Origin: Candidatus Sulfotelmatobacter sp.
Lineage (GTDB): Bacteria > Acidobacteriota > Terriglobia > Terriglobales > Acidobacteriaceae
Assembly (NCBI GenBank): GCA_030040725.1
Contig: JASHTD010000359.1
Coordinates: 1-8,826 of the forward strand
DNA length: 8,826 nucleotides
Direction of reading: 5' to 3'
In this document: positions 1 through 6,635 of the stretch, piece by piece
How positions within the stretch are numbered: the first letter of the stretch is position 1
Layout: each line of letters opens with the position of its first letter
Program-made: the position numbers and the translations under genes
The notes under the pieces: generated by a model
Databases searched by the model: none
Told to the model about the DNA's origin: nothing
Seen by the model: the letters and a program-made list of their open reading frames with translations, nothing else

Positions 1-81
1 GCCGACGGTGGTCAGCGAATTCCGGAGAATCGATTCCCGCAGGTTGCGCAGCGCGAGCTCGGTGAGGTCAGGCAGCTTCAT
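1..81 (-). CDS. MacB/FtsX-type ABC transporter permease, N-terminal fragment
   Basis: Only the first 27 codons lie in the window; the gene continues past the left edge. The peptide begins MKLPDLTELALRNLRES and continues ILRNSLTTVG. The ALRNLRES...R.SLTTVG pattern is the usual cytoplasmic lead-in just before the first membrane helix of MacB/FtsX-family permeases, so no transmembrane segment or periplasmic domain is visible yet. The ATG sits inside an ATGA that also holds the stop of the upstream ATPase gene, a 4-base overlap typical of translational coupling between an ABC ATPase and its membrane partner. Such permeases work with a LolD/MacB-like ATPase to move lipoproteins, peptides or drugs out of the inner membrane by mechanotransmission. 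Family assignment is good from the N-terminus plus context; the substrate cannot be told, and the rest of the protein was not seen. Confidence 0.8.
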   Translation of the reverse strand, partial: MKLPDLTELALRNLRESILRNSLTTVG

Positions 82-863
82 GGGCGAGAGCCTTCCGATG
101 CGGTGGAAAGCGGCTGTGTGGGAACCGCAAGCACATTGGTTTCATCGCTCACCAGTTTGCCATCGGCAAGATGAATCAGGCGCTCGGCGTAGCGCTCGGC
201 GAGGGCGCGTTCGTGCGTGACCATCACCACGGTCATGCCAAGTTGCAGATTGAATTCGCGAACCATATTCATGATTTCGGTCCCGGTGCGGCTATCAAGA
301 TTGCCGGTGGGTTCATCGGCAAGAAGAAGTTGCGGACGGTTGATCAGGGCCCGAGCGAGAGCAACGCGCTGTTGTTCCCCTCCGGAAAGTTCGCTAGGCC
401 GGTGATTCATCCGCGACTGCAATCCTACCCGCGCCAGAGCTGCGCCAGTCATGCCGTCGCGCTCGGAGCGATCGACTTCGGCGAAGCGCAGGGGTAATTC
501 CACATTTTCGGCGACGGTCATGCTGGGAATCAGATTGAACGATTGAAAAACCATCCCCACAGTGTGAAGACGATAGTGCGCAAGTTCTTCACGCGAGAGC
601 TGCGCCAGATCGCGGCCCTGAACGATGACGCTGCCTGCCGTGGGGCGATCGAGGCCGGCGAGCAGGTTCAGCACGGAAGACTTTCCGGAGCCGGACGCAC
701 CAAGCAGGGCAATAAATTCACCGGGGCGCACTGCGAGAGAGACGCCATCGACGGCGCGGATGAGCGTTACGCCCATGCGGTAATGGCGGCAAAGATTTTC
801 GATACGAATGGCAGACGCGGCAATCGCAGGGGCGGCGGTCGGAGATGTCTGCAGGTGGCTCAT
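78..863 (-). CDS. ABC transporter ATP-binding protein, MacB/LolD family
   Basis: Cytoplasmic ATPase subunit of 261 residues that hydrolyses ATP to drive the permease encoded immediately downstream. All nucleotide-binding motifs are present: Walker A GASGSGKSS at about residues 55-63, Q-loop VFQ with Q107, signature LSGGEQQRV at 159-167, Walker B LLLADEP at 179-185 followed by TGNLD, and the H-loop histidine H217 in VTHE. The ADEPTGNLD wording and the FQSFNLIP stretch after the Q-loop are characteristic of the MacB/LolD/FtsE branch rather than importers. About 18 residues precede the domain and a 20-residue Ser/Thr/Pro-rich tail follows it, slightly longer than a minimal LolD. The ATG lies 3 bases after the stop of the upstream exporter gene, with an AGG about 11 bases before it. 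The gene overlaps the permease start by 4 bases. Family certain; substrate unknown. Confidence 0.95.
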   Translation of the reverse strand: MSHLQTSPTAAPAIAASAIRIENLCRHYRMGVTLIRAVDGVSLAVRPGEFIALLGASGSGKSSVLNLLAGLDRPTAGSVIVQGRDLAQLSREELAHYRLHTVGMVFQSFNLIPSMTVAENVELPLRFAEVDRSERDGMTGAALARVGLQSRMNHRPSELSGGEQQRVALARALINRPQLLLADEPTGNLDSRTGTEIMNMVREFNLQLGMTVVMVTHERALAERYAERLIHLADGKLVSDETNVLAVPTQPLSTASEGSRP

Positions 864-866
864 TGA

Positions 867-2765
867 TCAGCGCACCTGACCTTTGAGCACGCTGAGGGCA
901 TCAGCTTTCACATCGGTACTGCGAGACGGTGCGGAAACGCCATCGACGTTGGTGTCGGCCGAGTCTCCTTCGCCCGGGGCAAGAAAAAGGTTCTCTTCAA
1001 CGCCATGCTGCCGCGTGTAGAGATCGTAGTAGCGGCCCTGCGCGGCGTAGAGCTGGGCGTGAGTGCCGCGCTCGACGATTCGTCCCTGCTCCATCACCAG
1101 AATCTGGTCGGCGCGGCGAATAGTCGAGAGCCGGTGGGCGATCACAAACGTGGTGCGGCCCTGCATGAGGAAAGAAAGACCTTGCTGGATCATTTGCTCC
1201 GATTCAGAATCGAGACTCGAGGTTGCCTCATCGAGAATGAGGATTCGCGGCTCAGCGAGAATGGCGCGCGCGATGGAAATTCGCTGCCTCTGGCCACCGG
1301 AAAGCTTCACACCGCGCTCGCCGACTACCGTGTCGTATTTCTCGGCGAAATTATCGGCGAACTCGTCGACACGGGCGATCCGGCAGGCGCGCAGAATTTC
1401 CTCCGCGGTTGCATCAGGACGGGAAAACGCGACGTTTTCGCGAATGGTGCCGTCGAACAAGAACGATTCCTGCAGCACAACTCCCAGGCGTGTGCGGTAA
1501 GAATCCAGGCGAACCGTGCTCAAGTCGGTTCCATCGACGAGAACGCGGCCACGGTTGGGGACGTAGAAAGCAGAGATCAGGCCGATGCTGGTGGACTTGC
1601 CGGATCCTGAAGAGCCGACCAACGCGGTCACGGTGCCGGGTTCGGAAAGAAACGAGATGTCGCGCAAGACTTCGTGAACGCCGTCGTAGCTGAAGCTGAC
1701 GTCGTCGAATTCGATCCGGCCGATAATGTCGGGCAGAATTTTCGAACGATTCGGGTCCTGATCCTCCGGTCGCTCCTGCATAATTTCCTGGGTTCGTTCG
1801 AGGCCGGCCAGGGCCTCGGTGAGCTGCGTGCCGATCTGCACGACTTGCATGATGGGCGCGACCAGAAACACCAGCAGAAAGTTGAATGAAAAATAATCGC
1901 CCGTGCTCAGAGTGTGCGCGGTCATCTGCCGTCCGCCAACATACATGGTTGCCGCTCCGACCACACCGAGCAGCACGCTCGCCGAAAGACTCATCAGTGA
2001 AGTCGCGGTCAGTGTGCGCATTACATTATTCAAAAGGCGCAGCACCCCCGCCGAAAAGACACTCTCTTCGCGTTCTTCGGCGTGGTACCCCTTGATCACG
2101 CGGACGCCGCCGAGCGATTCGGTCAGCCGTCCGGTAACTTCGGCGTTAATTTTTCCCCGCTCGCGGAAGATCGGCCGGATCGTGGCGAAAGCTTTATTCA
2201 GGCTAAGTGCAAAGCATGCGAGCGAGCCGACCGCAATCAAAGTGAGCGGCGTACTGATGTGAAGCAGCAGTATGAGCGCAATTGCCGCAGCAACAAGCCC
2301 TCCTGCAAAATCAACGAGCCCTGTGCCCAGCAGATTGCGAACGCCTTCAACGTCGCTCATGATGCGAGACACCAGCGCCCCGGTTTTGTTGGCATCGTAA
2401 AAAGAAACCGGCAAGCGGCTGATGTGTCGCTGAACCTGCTGGCGAAGATCGGCGATAAGCCGCTGCGCGGCCTTCGATAGCAGCTGGGTCAGCGAAAATG
2501 ACGTCACGCCTTGAACGAGAGTTGCGATCAACACCGCTGTCACCAGCGGCCGCAGTAATATGAGGTGACGCTTGCCGACAACGTCATCGATCAAAAACTT
2601 CGAAGAATACGGAAGAACAAATCCGGCCAGCCGGTTGATGACCATCAAAACGAAGCCGAGGAGGAGCACTCCGCGTCGGGGACGCATCAGCTTCCAGACT
2701 TCGGGCAGAACGGCCTTGAGCCTTTGAACTTTCGCCGCTTTCGGCTGCTTGGATTCGGAACTCAA
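867..2765 (-). CDS. ABC exporter half-transporter with fused permease and ATPase (MsbA-like)
   Basis: A 632-residue type IV ABC exporter half-transporter, expected to homodimerise in the inner membrane and flip or export a lipid, peptide or drug. The ABC_membrane domain spans roughly residues 30-325, with hydrophobic helices near 33-52, 70-92, 152-190 and 255-308 and the coupling-helix-like stretch SFYDANKTGALVSRIMSD at 121-138. The nucleotide-binding domain follows: Walker A GSSGSGKST at 384-392, Q432 in the Q-loop, signature LSGGQRQRI at 488-496, Walker B ILILDEA at about 508-514 and H544 in AHRLS. A Ser/Asp-rich tail of about 45 residues (587-632) follows and has no domain I recognise. The start is TTG; the next Met is residue 22 and would remove part of the amphipathic N-terminus. 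A GGAG lies 12 bases before the TTG, a rather long spacing. It heads the operon with the LolD/MacB-type genes. Class certain; lipid A specificity is not shown. Confidence 0.95.
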   Translation of the reverse strand: MSSESKQPKAAKVQRLKAVLPEVWKLMRPRRGVLLLGFVLMVINRLAGFVLPYSSKFLIDDVVGKRHLILLRPLVTAVLIATLVQGVTSFSLTQLLSKAAQRLIADLRQQVQRHISRLPVSFYDANKTGALVSRIMSDVEGVRNLLGTGLVDFAGGLVAAAIALILLLHISTPLTLIAVGSLACFALSLNKAFATIRPIFRERGKINAEVTGRLTESLGGVRVIKGYHAEEREESVFSAGVLRLLNNVMRTLTATSLMSLSASVLLGVVGAATMYVGGRQMTAHTLSTGDYFSFNFLLVFLVAPIMQVVQIGTQLTEALAGLERTQEIMQERPEDQDPNRSKILPDIIGRIEFDDVSFSYDGVHEVLRDISFLSEPGTVTALVGSSGSGKSTSIGLISAFYVPNRGRVLVDGTDLSTVRLDSYRTRLGVVLQESFLFDGTIRENVAFSRPDATAEEILRACRIARVDEFADNFAEKYDTVVGERGVKLSGGQRQRISIARAILAEPRILILDEATSSLDSESEQMIQQGLSFLMQGRTTFVIAHRLSTIRRADQILVMEQGRIVERGTHAQLYAAQGRYYDLYTRQHGVEENLFLAPGEGDSADTNVDGVSAPSRSTDVKADALSVLKGQVR

Positions 2766-2794
2766 TCTGTAATTGGACTCCAGAGAACAGTTAT

Positions 2795-2819
2795 CCGCTT
2801 CATTATTACTGCTTCACTA
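2795..2819. repeat. Imperfect tandem 11-base repeat in the divergent promoter region
   Basis: CCGCTTCATTA (2795-2805) and CTGCTTCACTA (2809-2819) match at 9 of 11 positions, share the core GCTTCA, and are set 14 bases apart start to start. They lie between the two divergent operons, and the first copy overlaps the candidate -10 of the ABC operon. The layout would suit tandem half-sites for a regulator, and the NarL-type response regulator encoded next door is the obvious candidate. Two short copies could also be chance. Confidence 0.35.
2802..2808 (-). promoter_or_regulatory. Possible -10 element for the ABC operon
   Basis: Read on the minus strand this is TAATAAT, containing AATAAT (5 of 6 matches to TATAAT), about 37 bases before the TTG start of the exporter gene. 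That leaves room for a leader of about 30 bases carrying the GGAG. I could not find a good -35 hexamer at 16-18 bases upstream (the best is about ACCGCA), so it would be weak, activator-dependent, or read by another sigma factor. Inference from motif and position only. Confidence 0.35.
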
Positions 2820-2839
2820 CTGCCTGCGGTTATCGCATT

Positions 2840-2869
2840 GTGACACGTTCGGGACGGGCATTGTATGCT
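2840..2869 (+). promoter_or_regulatory. Promoter-like sequence at the 5' end of the kinase gene
   Basis: GTGACA at 2840-2845 (5 of 6 matches to TTGACA) and TATGCT at 2864-2869 (4 of 6 to TATAAT) are 18 bases apart. If used, transcription would begin near 2876, inside the longest reading of the kinase gene, and translation would have to start at a later GTG (2876 or 2885). This competes with the GTG at 2840 being the true start, so only one of the two readings can be right. Confidence 0.3.
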
Positions 2870-4228
2870 CGTGGCGTGGCGCGTGTGCATCCGGCGAAAC
2901 GCTCTCCAACCCTTGGCCTGCTGCTCGGCCTGATCGTCACCCTGGCGGCGGTGGTTGCCTATTCCGCTTATATTACGCGGCAAGTCAAAGGACTGCGCCA
3001 ACTGCAATCCGGCATGATCGATCGCAACCGGAAAGACTCGCTGCAGTTGCTGCGCATCCAGAACGATCTGAATCTGTTGGCCGTCGCCATGCGGGACATG
3101 ATTGACAACGACGAGCCTTATCCGCTGACAGCGTGGTCGGCGCAGTTTCGGCGCATCCGCACCGATCTCGAGGACGCCATGCGCGTGGAAGCGGCCCTGG
3201 CTCCCATGAGCCGCACGCGTGAGCAGAGCGCTGAGCTCAGCAGCTCGCTCGCACAATTCTGGAATGCAGCCGACCGCGTGTTTGCGCTGGCAGACAAGGG
3301 CAACCAAAAAGAGGCGAGGGAGCAGATCCAGCTTTCGCTGCAGGCTCGGCAAGCGGCGTTGAGCACGACCGTTTCGCGATTGTTGGTGCGAAACAGCGAG
3401 AACGAAAATGAGGCGGCGCAGCGCATCGTTCAGATTTACGATCGCGTGCAGTTGCAGGTTTATTTATTTCTCGGTGCGACCCTGATTGCGATTCTGCTGA
3501 CCGGATTTTCCATGATCCGGTGGAATCGACGGCTATTTGCGCAGATCAGCGAGCTCTCCGAACGTCGCAGCGAGTTGGCGCAAAAACTGATCGCGACCCA
3601 GGAATCGACACTGCGCTACATTTCGCGTGAGCTGCACGACGAGTTTGGGCAGATTCTCACCGCTATCGGTTCGATGATCGGCCGTGCCGGGGCGCACGCG
3701 CCGGAGGGATCGGCTTTCCGGGACGAGCTGCAGGAAGTCCGTGAGATCGCGCAGGACACACTGAACCGGGTACGCAGCTTGTCTCAGGCGCTGCATCCTG
3801 TGATGCTGGATGAGGCGGGAATGCTCGCTACCATTGACTGGTACCTGCCCACGATGGAAAGGCAGAGCGGAATTGCCATATCCTATGAGAAGCAGGGCGC
3901 GCCCTTCGAACTGAGTAGTACGGCGGCGGTGCAAATTTACCGGATGCTGCAGGAGGCGCTGAATAATGTGGCGCGGCACGCCGAAGCGAAGCAGGCGTGG
4001 GTGCGGCTGCGATTTCTGCCGGCGACACTCGAATTGGAAGTGGAAGATCATGGCGTGGGATTTAGCGCAAGGCCAGCAAGACAGGGAATCGGATTGGTAG
4101 CGATGCGCGAGCGCGCGGAATTGCTGGGCGGGCAGATCGTGTTCACAACTCCGGTTGAAGGCGGGACGCGAGTGCACGTGAGCGTGCCACGCGCAAACGT
4201 CGAGGCTGGAGCAAAAGAAAAAAGCTGA
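2840..4228 (+). CDS. Membrane sensor histidine kinase, NarX/DegS-like (HisKA_3) class
   Basis: A 462-residue sensor kinase. A short basic N-terminus leads into TM1 (about 24-45), an extracytoplasmic, mostly helical region (about 46-206) resembling a four-helix-bundle sensor, TM2 (about 207-227) and a coiled coil (228-258). No HAMP or PAS domain is evident. The HisKA_3 dimerisation domain carries the phosphoacceptor H266 in ELHDEFGQ. The HATPase_c domain shows the N-box EALNNVARHA (372-381), DHGVGF (403-408), GIGLVAMRERA (416-426) and GGTRV (441-445). It should autophosphorylate and pass phosphate to the NarL-type regulator encoded 14 bases downstream. The start is uncertain: GTG 2840 gives the longest form but has no clear ribosome site and overlaps a promoter-like motif. 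TTG 2861 (after GGGACGGG), GTG 2876 or GTG 2885 would shorten it by 7-15 residues without touching TM1. Stimulus unknown. Confidence 0.93.
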   Translation: MTRSGRALYARGVARVHPAKRSPTLGLLLGLIVTLAAVVAYSAYITRQVKGLRQLQSGMIDRNRKDSLQLLRIQNDLNLLAVAMRDMIDNDEPYPLTAWSAQFRRIRTDLEDAMRVEAALAPMSRTREQSAELSSSLAQFWNAADRVFALADKGNQKEAREQIQLSLQARQAALSTTVSRLLVRNSENENEAAQRIVQIYDRVQLQVYLFLGATLIAILLTGFSMIRWNRRLFAQISELSERRSELAQKLIATQESTLRYISRELHDEFGQILTAIGSMIGRAGAHAPEGSAFRDELQEVREIAQDTLNRVRSLSQALHPVMLDEAGMLATIDWYLPTMERQSGIAISYEKQGAPFELSSTAAVQIYRMLQEALNNVARHAEAKQAWVRLRFLPATLELEVEDHGVGFSARPARQGIGLVAMRERAELLGGQIVFTTPVEGGTRVHVSVPRANVEAGAKEKS

Positions 4229-4242
4229 GACGCGAAGAATCC

Positions 4243-4872
4243 ATGGCGGAACAAATCAGGGTGTTGCTGGTGGATGATCATAGCCTGGTGCGGCGGGGCT
4301 TTCGCCGAATGCTGGAAGATGAGCCGGACATGACTGTCGTTGGCGAGGCTGGCGACGGCGAAGAAGCCATTAAGCTGGCGCGCAAGCTGAAGCCGCAAGT
4401 CGTGGTCATGGATTGCGCTCTGCCAAAGATGAATGGTCTGGAAGCAACACGGCAGATTCTTTGGGACCTGCCGGAGACTGCAGTGCTGATGCTGAGCATG
4501 CATTCGGAAAGCACGTGGGTGCGGCAGGCGATTGATGCCGGAGCCAAAGGCTACATTCTGAAGAACGCGATGAATCTGGAATTAGGCTCGGCAGTGAGGC
4601 GCGTAGCGGCGGGAGAAACGGTGTTCGATCCTCAAGTGGAATCGCCCGCAGCGCTGAAAGGCGAGCGCAGTAGCGGCCTCACACCGCGCGAACTCGAAGT
4701 GCTTCGCATGATCGTTGAAGGCAAGTCGAACAAGGAAATCGCGACGGTGCTCGATCTGAGCGCCAACACGGTGGCGGTTCATCGCGCCAATATCATGAAC
4801 GCCCTCGGCATTCACAAGACCGCCGAGCTGGTGGTCTATGCCATTCGCGCCGGGCTGGTGAACGTTCGGTGA
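4243..4872 (+). CDS. Response regulator, NarL/FixJ family (receiver plus LuxR-type HTH)
   Basis: A cytoplasmic DNA-binding regulator of 209 residues, the normal length for this family. The receiver domain (about 5-120) has the acidic pair D11-D12, the phosphoacceptor D57 in VVMDCALPKMNG, the switch residue S85 and the invariant K107 in YILK. The LuxR-type helix-turn-helix fills about 145-205, starting LTPRELEVLRMIVEGKSNKEI and including TVAVHRANIMNALGIHK with the recognition helix. Phosphorylation by the adjacent kinase is expected to promote dimerisation and target binding. The ATG follows the kinase stop by 14 bases with only a weak purine stretch (GAAGAA) before it, suggesting some dependence on translation of the kinase. 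Its stop TGA overlaps the GTG of the next gene by 4 bases. Targets are unknown; its own operon or the divergent ABC operon are reasonable guesses. Confidence 0.96.
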   Translation: MAEQIRVLLVDDHSLVRRGFRRMLEDEPDMTVVGEAGDGEEAIKLARKLKPQVVVMDCALPKMNGLEATRQILWDLPETAVLMLSMHSESTWVRQAIDAGAKGYILKNAMNLELGSAVRRVAAGETVFDPQVESPAALKGERSSGLTPRELEVLRMIVEGKSNKEIATVLDLSANTVAVHRANIMNALGIHKTAELVVYAIRAGLVNVR

Positions 4873-6569
4873 ATCGCAGATCCTTCCTGCGTGGGGTAGC
4901 TGGTCTGGCGTCTCTCTCGCAGTTGTCCGGGTTGCGTGGACTGGCGGCGCCAGATGCGGCCGTTTCTGCCGGATTCCGTCTGGCGGATGTAACTTCGAGT
5001 GCTGGAATTTCCTTTCAACACAACAGCGGAGCCTACGGCGGGAAACTGTTGCCGGAAACTTTGGGATCGGGCTGTGCTTTTCTGGATTATGACCGCGACG
5101 GCTGGCAGGACATTCTTCTGATCAACGGAATGGATTGGCCCGGTCACAAGCGGCAGCGCTCGACACTGAGGCTTTACCGCAACAACCGCAACGGCACATT
5201 TACCGATGTGACTTCGCCGGCCCGGTTGGATCTTGAAATGTACGGCATGGGAGTTGCGATCGGAGATTATGACAACGACGGATTCCCTGACATTCTCATC
5301 ACTTGTGTAGGCCAGAACCGGCTGTTTCACAACACCGGCAAGGGAACGTTCGTCGATGTGACTGAGCGCAGCGGCCTCGGCAAAAGACTGGCATTCAGCA
5401 CATCGGCTCTCTGGTTTGACTATGACCACGACGGCCTGCTCGATCTGTTTGTATGCAACTACGTGAAGTGGTCGCCGGAGCGCGACGTGTTCTGCAGCCT
5501 CGACGGCAAGCACAAATCGTATTGCACGCCGGAGGCGTATCGGGGAGAAACCTGCTGGCTGTTTCACAATCGTGGTAATGGGACGTTCGAGGATGCGACA
5601 GCGTCGAGTGGAATTTTTGACAGCAGCTCAAAATCGCTGGGAGTCGCGATGCTGGATCACGATGGCGACGGCTGGATCGACCTTCTGGTCGCAAACGATA
5701 CTCAGCCAAACAAACTGTATCGCAACCAGCGGAACGGGACGTTCAAAGATGCCGCAGTTGAAGCCGGACTTGCTTTCAGCAGCGACGGCAGGGCGCGAGC
5801 CGGCATGGGCGTGGACGTTGCAGACTTCGCAAACTCGGGCCATGCAGGCGTAGCAATCACGAATTTCGATAACGAAATGACCGGGCTTTACGAGTTCGAC
5901 GGGAAAAGTTACGAGGATGTTGCAGCTCAGGCGGGAGTGGGACTGCCTTCGAAAAACACGCTTGGATTCGGCTGCGTTTTTTTGGATGCCAATCTCGACG
6001 GATGGCTCGATCTTGCCGTGGCGAATGGACACATCGACGAAACAGTGCGCAACATTCGCGGAAACGTAGGCTATGCGCAACCGCCACAATTGTTTCTAAA
6101 CAACGGAAAGGCGGGGTTTCGCGACGTGGCTGCGGAATTGAATGCGGGTTTCGACCAGCCGAAAGTCGCCCGAGGCCTGGCCTATGGCGATTTTGATCGT
6201 GACGGCGATCTCGATCTGCTGTTGACCACCAACAATGGCCCGGCGTATTTGTACCGGAACGATCAACTCGCGGGAAATCGCAGTATCCGGTTCCGGCTGG
6301 TGGGAACCAAATCGAATCGCGATGCTATTGGCTCGACTGTGCGCATTGTCGCCGCAGGAATGACGCAATCGCGGATGGTGAAGAGTGGATCGAGCTATCT
6401 GTCGCAATCCGAATTGCCGGTCACGTTTGGTTTGGGGAAGAATGATCGCGTTGAGAGTGCAGTGGTTCGGTGGCCGAGCGGAAGAGCGGAAGAATTCAAA
6501 AACCTGTCGGCCGGGCACTGCTACGAATGCGTGGAAGGAAAAGGCATCAGTGAGCAGGATGGATTTTAG
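4869..6569 (+). CDS. Tat-exported CRTAC1-type FG-GAP/VCBS repeat protein with ASPIC/UnbV domain
   Basis: A 566-residue exported protein. The N-terminus MNRRSFLRGVAGLASL matches a twin-arginine signal (RRSFLRG plus a weakly hydrophobic stretch), with cleavage likely after LRGLAA near residue 27, so it is probably exported folded. Seven propeller-type repeats carry calcium-loop sequences at D73 (DYDRDG), D133 (DYDNDG), D184 (DYDHDG), D263 (DHDGDG), 319 (DFANSG, degenerate), D373 (DANLDG) and D441 (DFDRDG). The CSLDGKHKSYCTPEAYRG segment (209-226) is typical of the CRTAC1 group. The ASPIC/UnbV domain occupies about 470-550, with GSTVRIV, SGSSYLSQSE, FGLG and VRWPSG. GTG is the start: it overlaps the regulator stop by 4 bases and has GGTGA 7 bases upstream. 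Family members are presumed adhesion or ligand-binding propellers with no defined reaction; a link to the two-component system is inferred from gene order. Confidence 0.93.
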   Translation: MNRRSFLRGVAGLASLSQLSGLRGLAAPDAAVSAGFRLADVTSSAGISFQHNSGAYGGKLLPETLGSGCAFLDYDRDGWQDILLINGMDWPGHKRQRSTLRLYRNNRNGTFTDVTSPARLDLEMYGMGVAIGDYDNDGFPDILITCVGQNRLFHNTGKGTFVDVTERSGLGKRLAFSTSALWFDYDHDGLLDLFVCNYVKWSPERDVFCSLDGKHKSYCTPEAYRGETCWLFHNRGNGTFEDATASSGIFDSSSKSLGVAMLDHDGDGWIDLLVANDTQPNKLYRNQRNGTFKDAAVEAGLAFSSDGRARAGMGVDVADFANSGHAGVAITNFDNEMTGLYEFDGKSYEDVAAQAGVGLPSKNTLGFGCVFLDANLDGWLDLAVANGHIDETVRNIRGNVGYAQPPQLFLNNGKAGFRDVAAELNAGFDQPKVARGLAYGDFDRDGDLDLLLTTNNGPAYLYRNDQLAGNRSIRFRLVGTKSNRDAIGSTVRIVAAGMTQSRMVKSGSSYLSQSELPVTFGLGKNDRVESAVVRWPSGRAEEFKNLSAGHCYECVEGKGISEQDGF

Positions 6570-6605
6570 CGTCCGGCAGAATGATGCTCACTCATAGCTT
6601 CGGTT

Positions 6606-6624
6606 CGAGCGCGAGAGCCGCTCG
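6606..6624. terminator. Short hairpin between convergent genes, possible bidirectional terminator
   Basis: CGAGCG (6606-6611) and CGCTCG (6619-6624) are perfect inverted repeats around a 7-base loop. On the plus strand GTTTGACTAGTTT follows, and on the minus strand the stem is preceded by AAAC, so no clean T-run exists on either side. It lies in the 66-base gap between the stop of the FG-GAP gene and the stop of the YceI gene, where a terminator is expected. The rest of the gap shows nothing else. Confidence 0.35.
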
Positions 6625-6635
6625 GTTTGACTAGT

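Noticed and set aside
1005..1610. 201-residue plus-strand open frame inside the MsbA-like exporter
   Set aside because: It lies opposite the Walker and signature motifs of the real gene and shows no recognisable domain.
2766..2839. A small RNA or tRNA in the divergent intergenic region
   Set aside because: Only 74 bases, with no strong stem-loop, terminator or cloverleaf; it is better explained as a promoter region.
2762..3352. 196-residue minus-strand frame that would lead into the exporter gene
   Set aside because: It covers the divergent promoter region and the start of the kinase gene, has low-complexity His/Gln/Arg-rich content, and no family resemblance.
3533..4177. 214-residue open frame antisense to the histidine kinase
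   Set aside because: The composition (many His, Arg, Gln) is typical of a reverse-strand shadow in GC-rich DNA, and the sense strand encodes intact kinase motifs.
4836..5567. 243-residue open frame antisense to the FG-GAP gene
   Set aside because: It mirrors the repeat-rich coding strand, shows no domain or ribosome site, and the sense frame has clear family motifs throughout.
5083..6225. Internal DNA repeats in the FG-GAP gene as a possible repeat array
   Set aside because: The similarity is at the protein level (calcium-loop motifs), spacing is irregular, and the DNA copies are diverged; it is a multi-blade protein, not a CRISPR or tandem DNA repeat.
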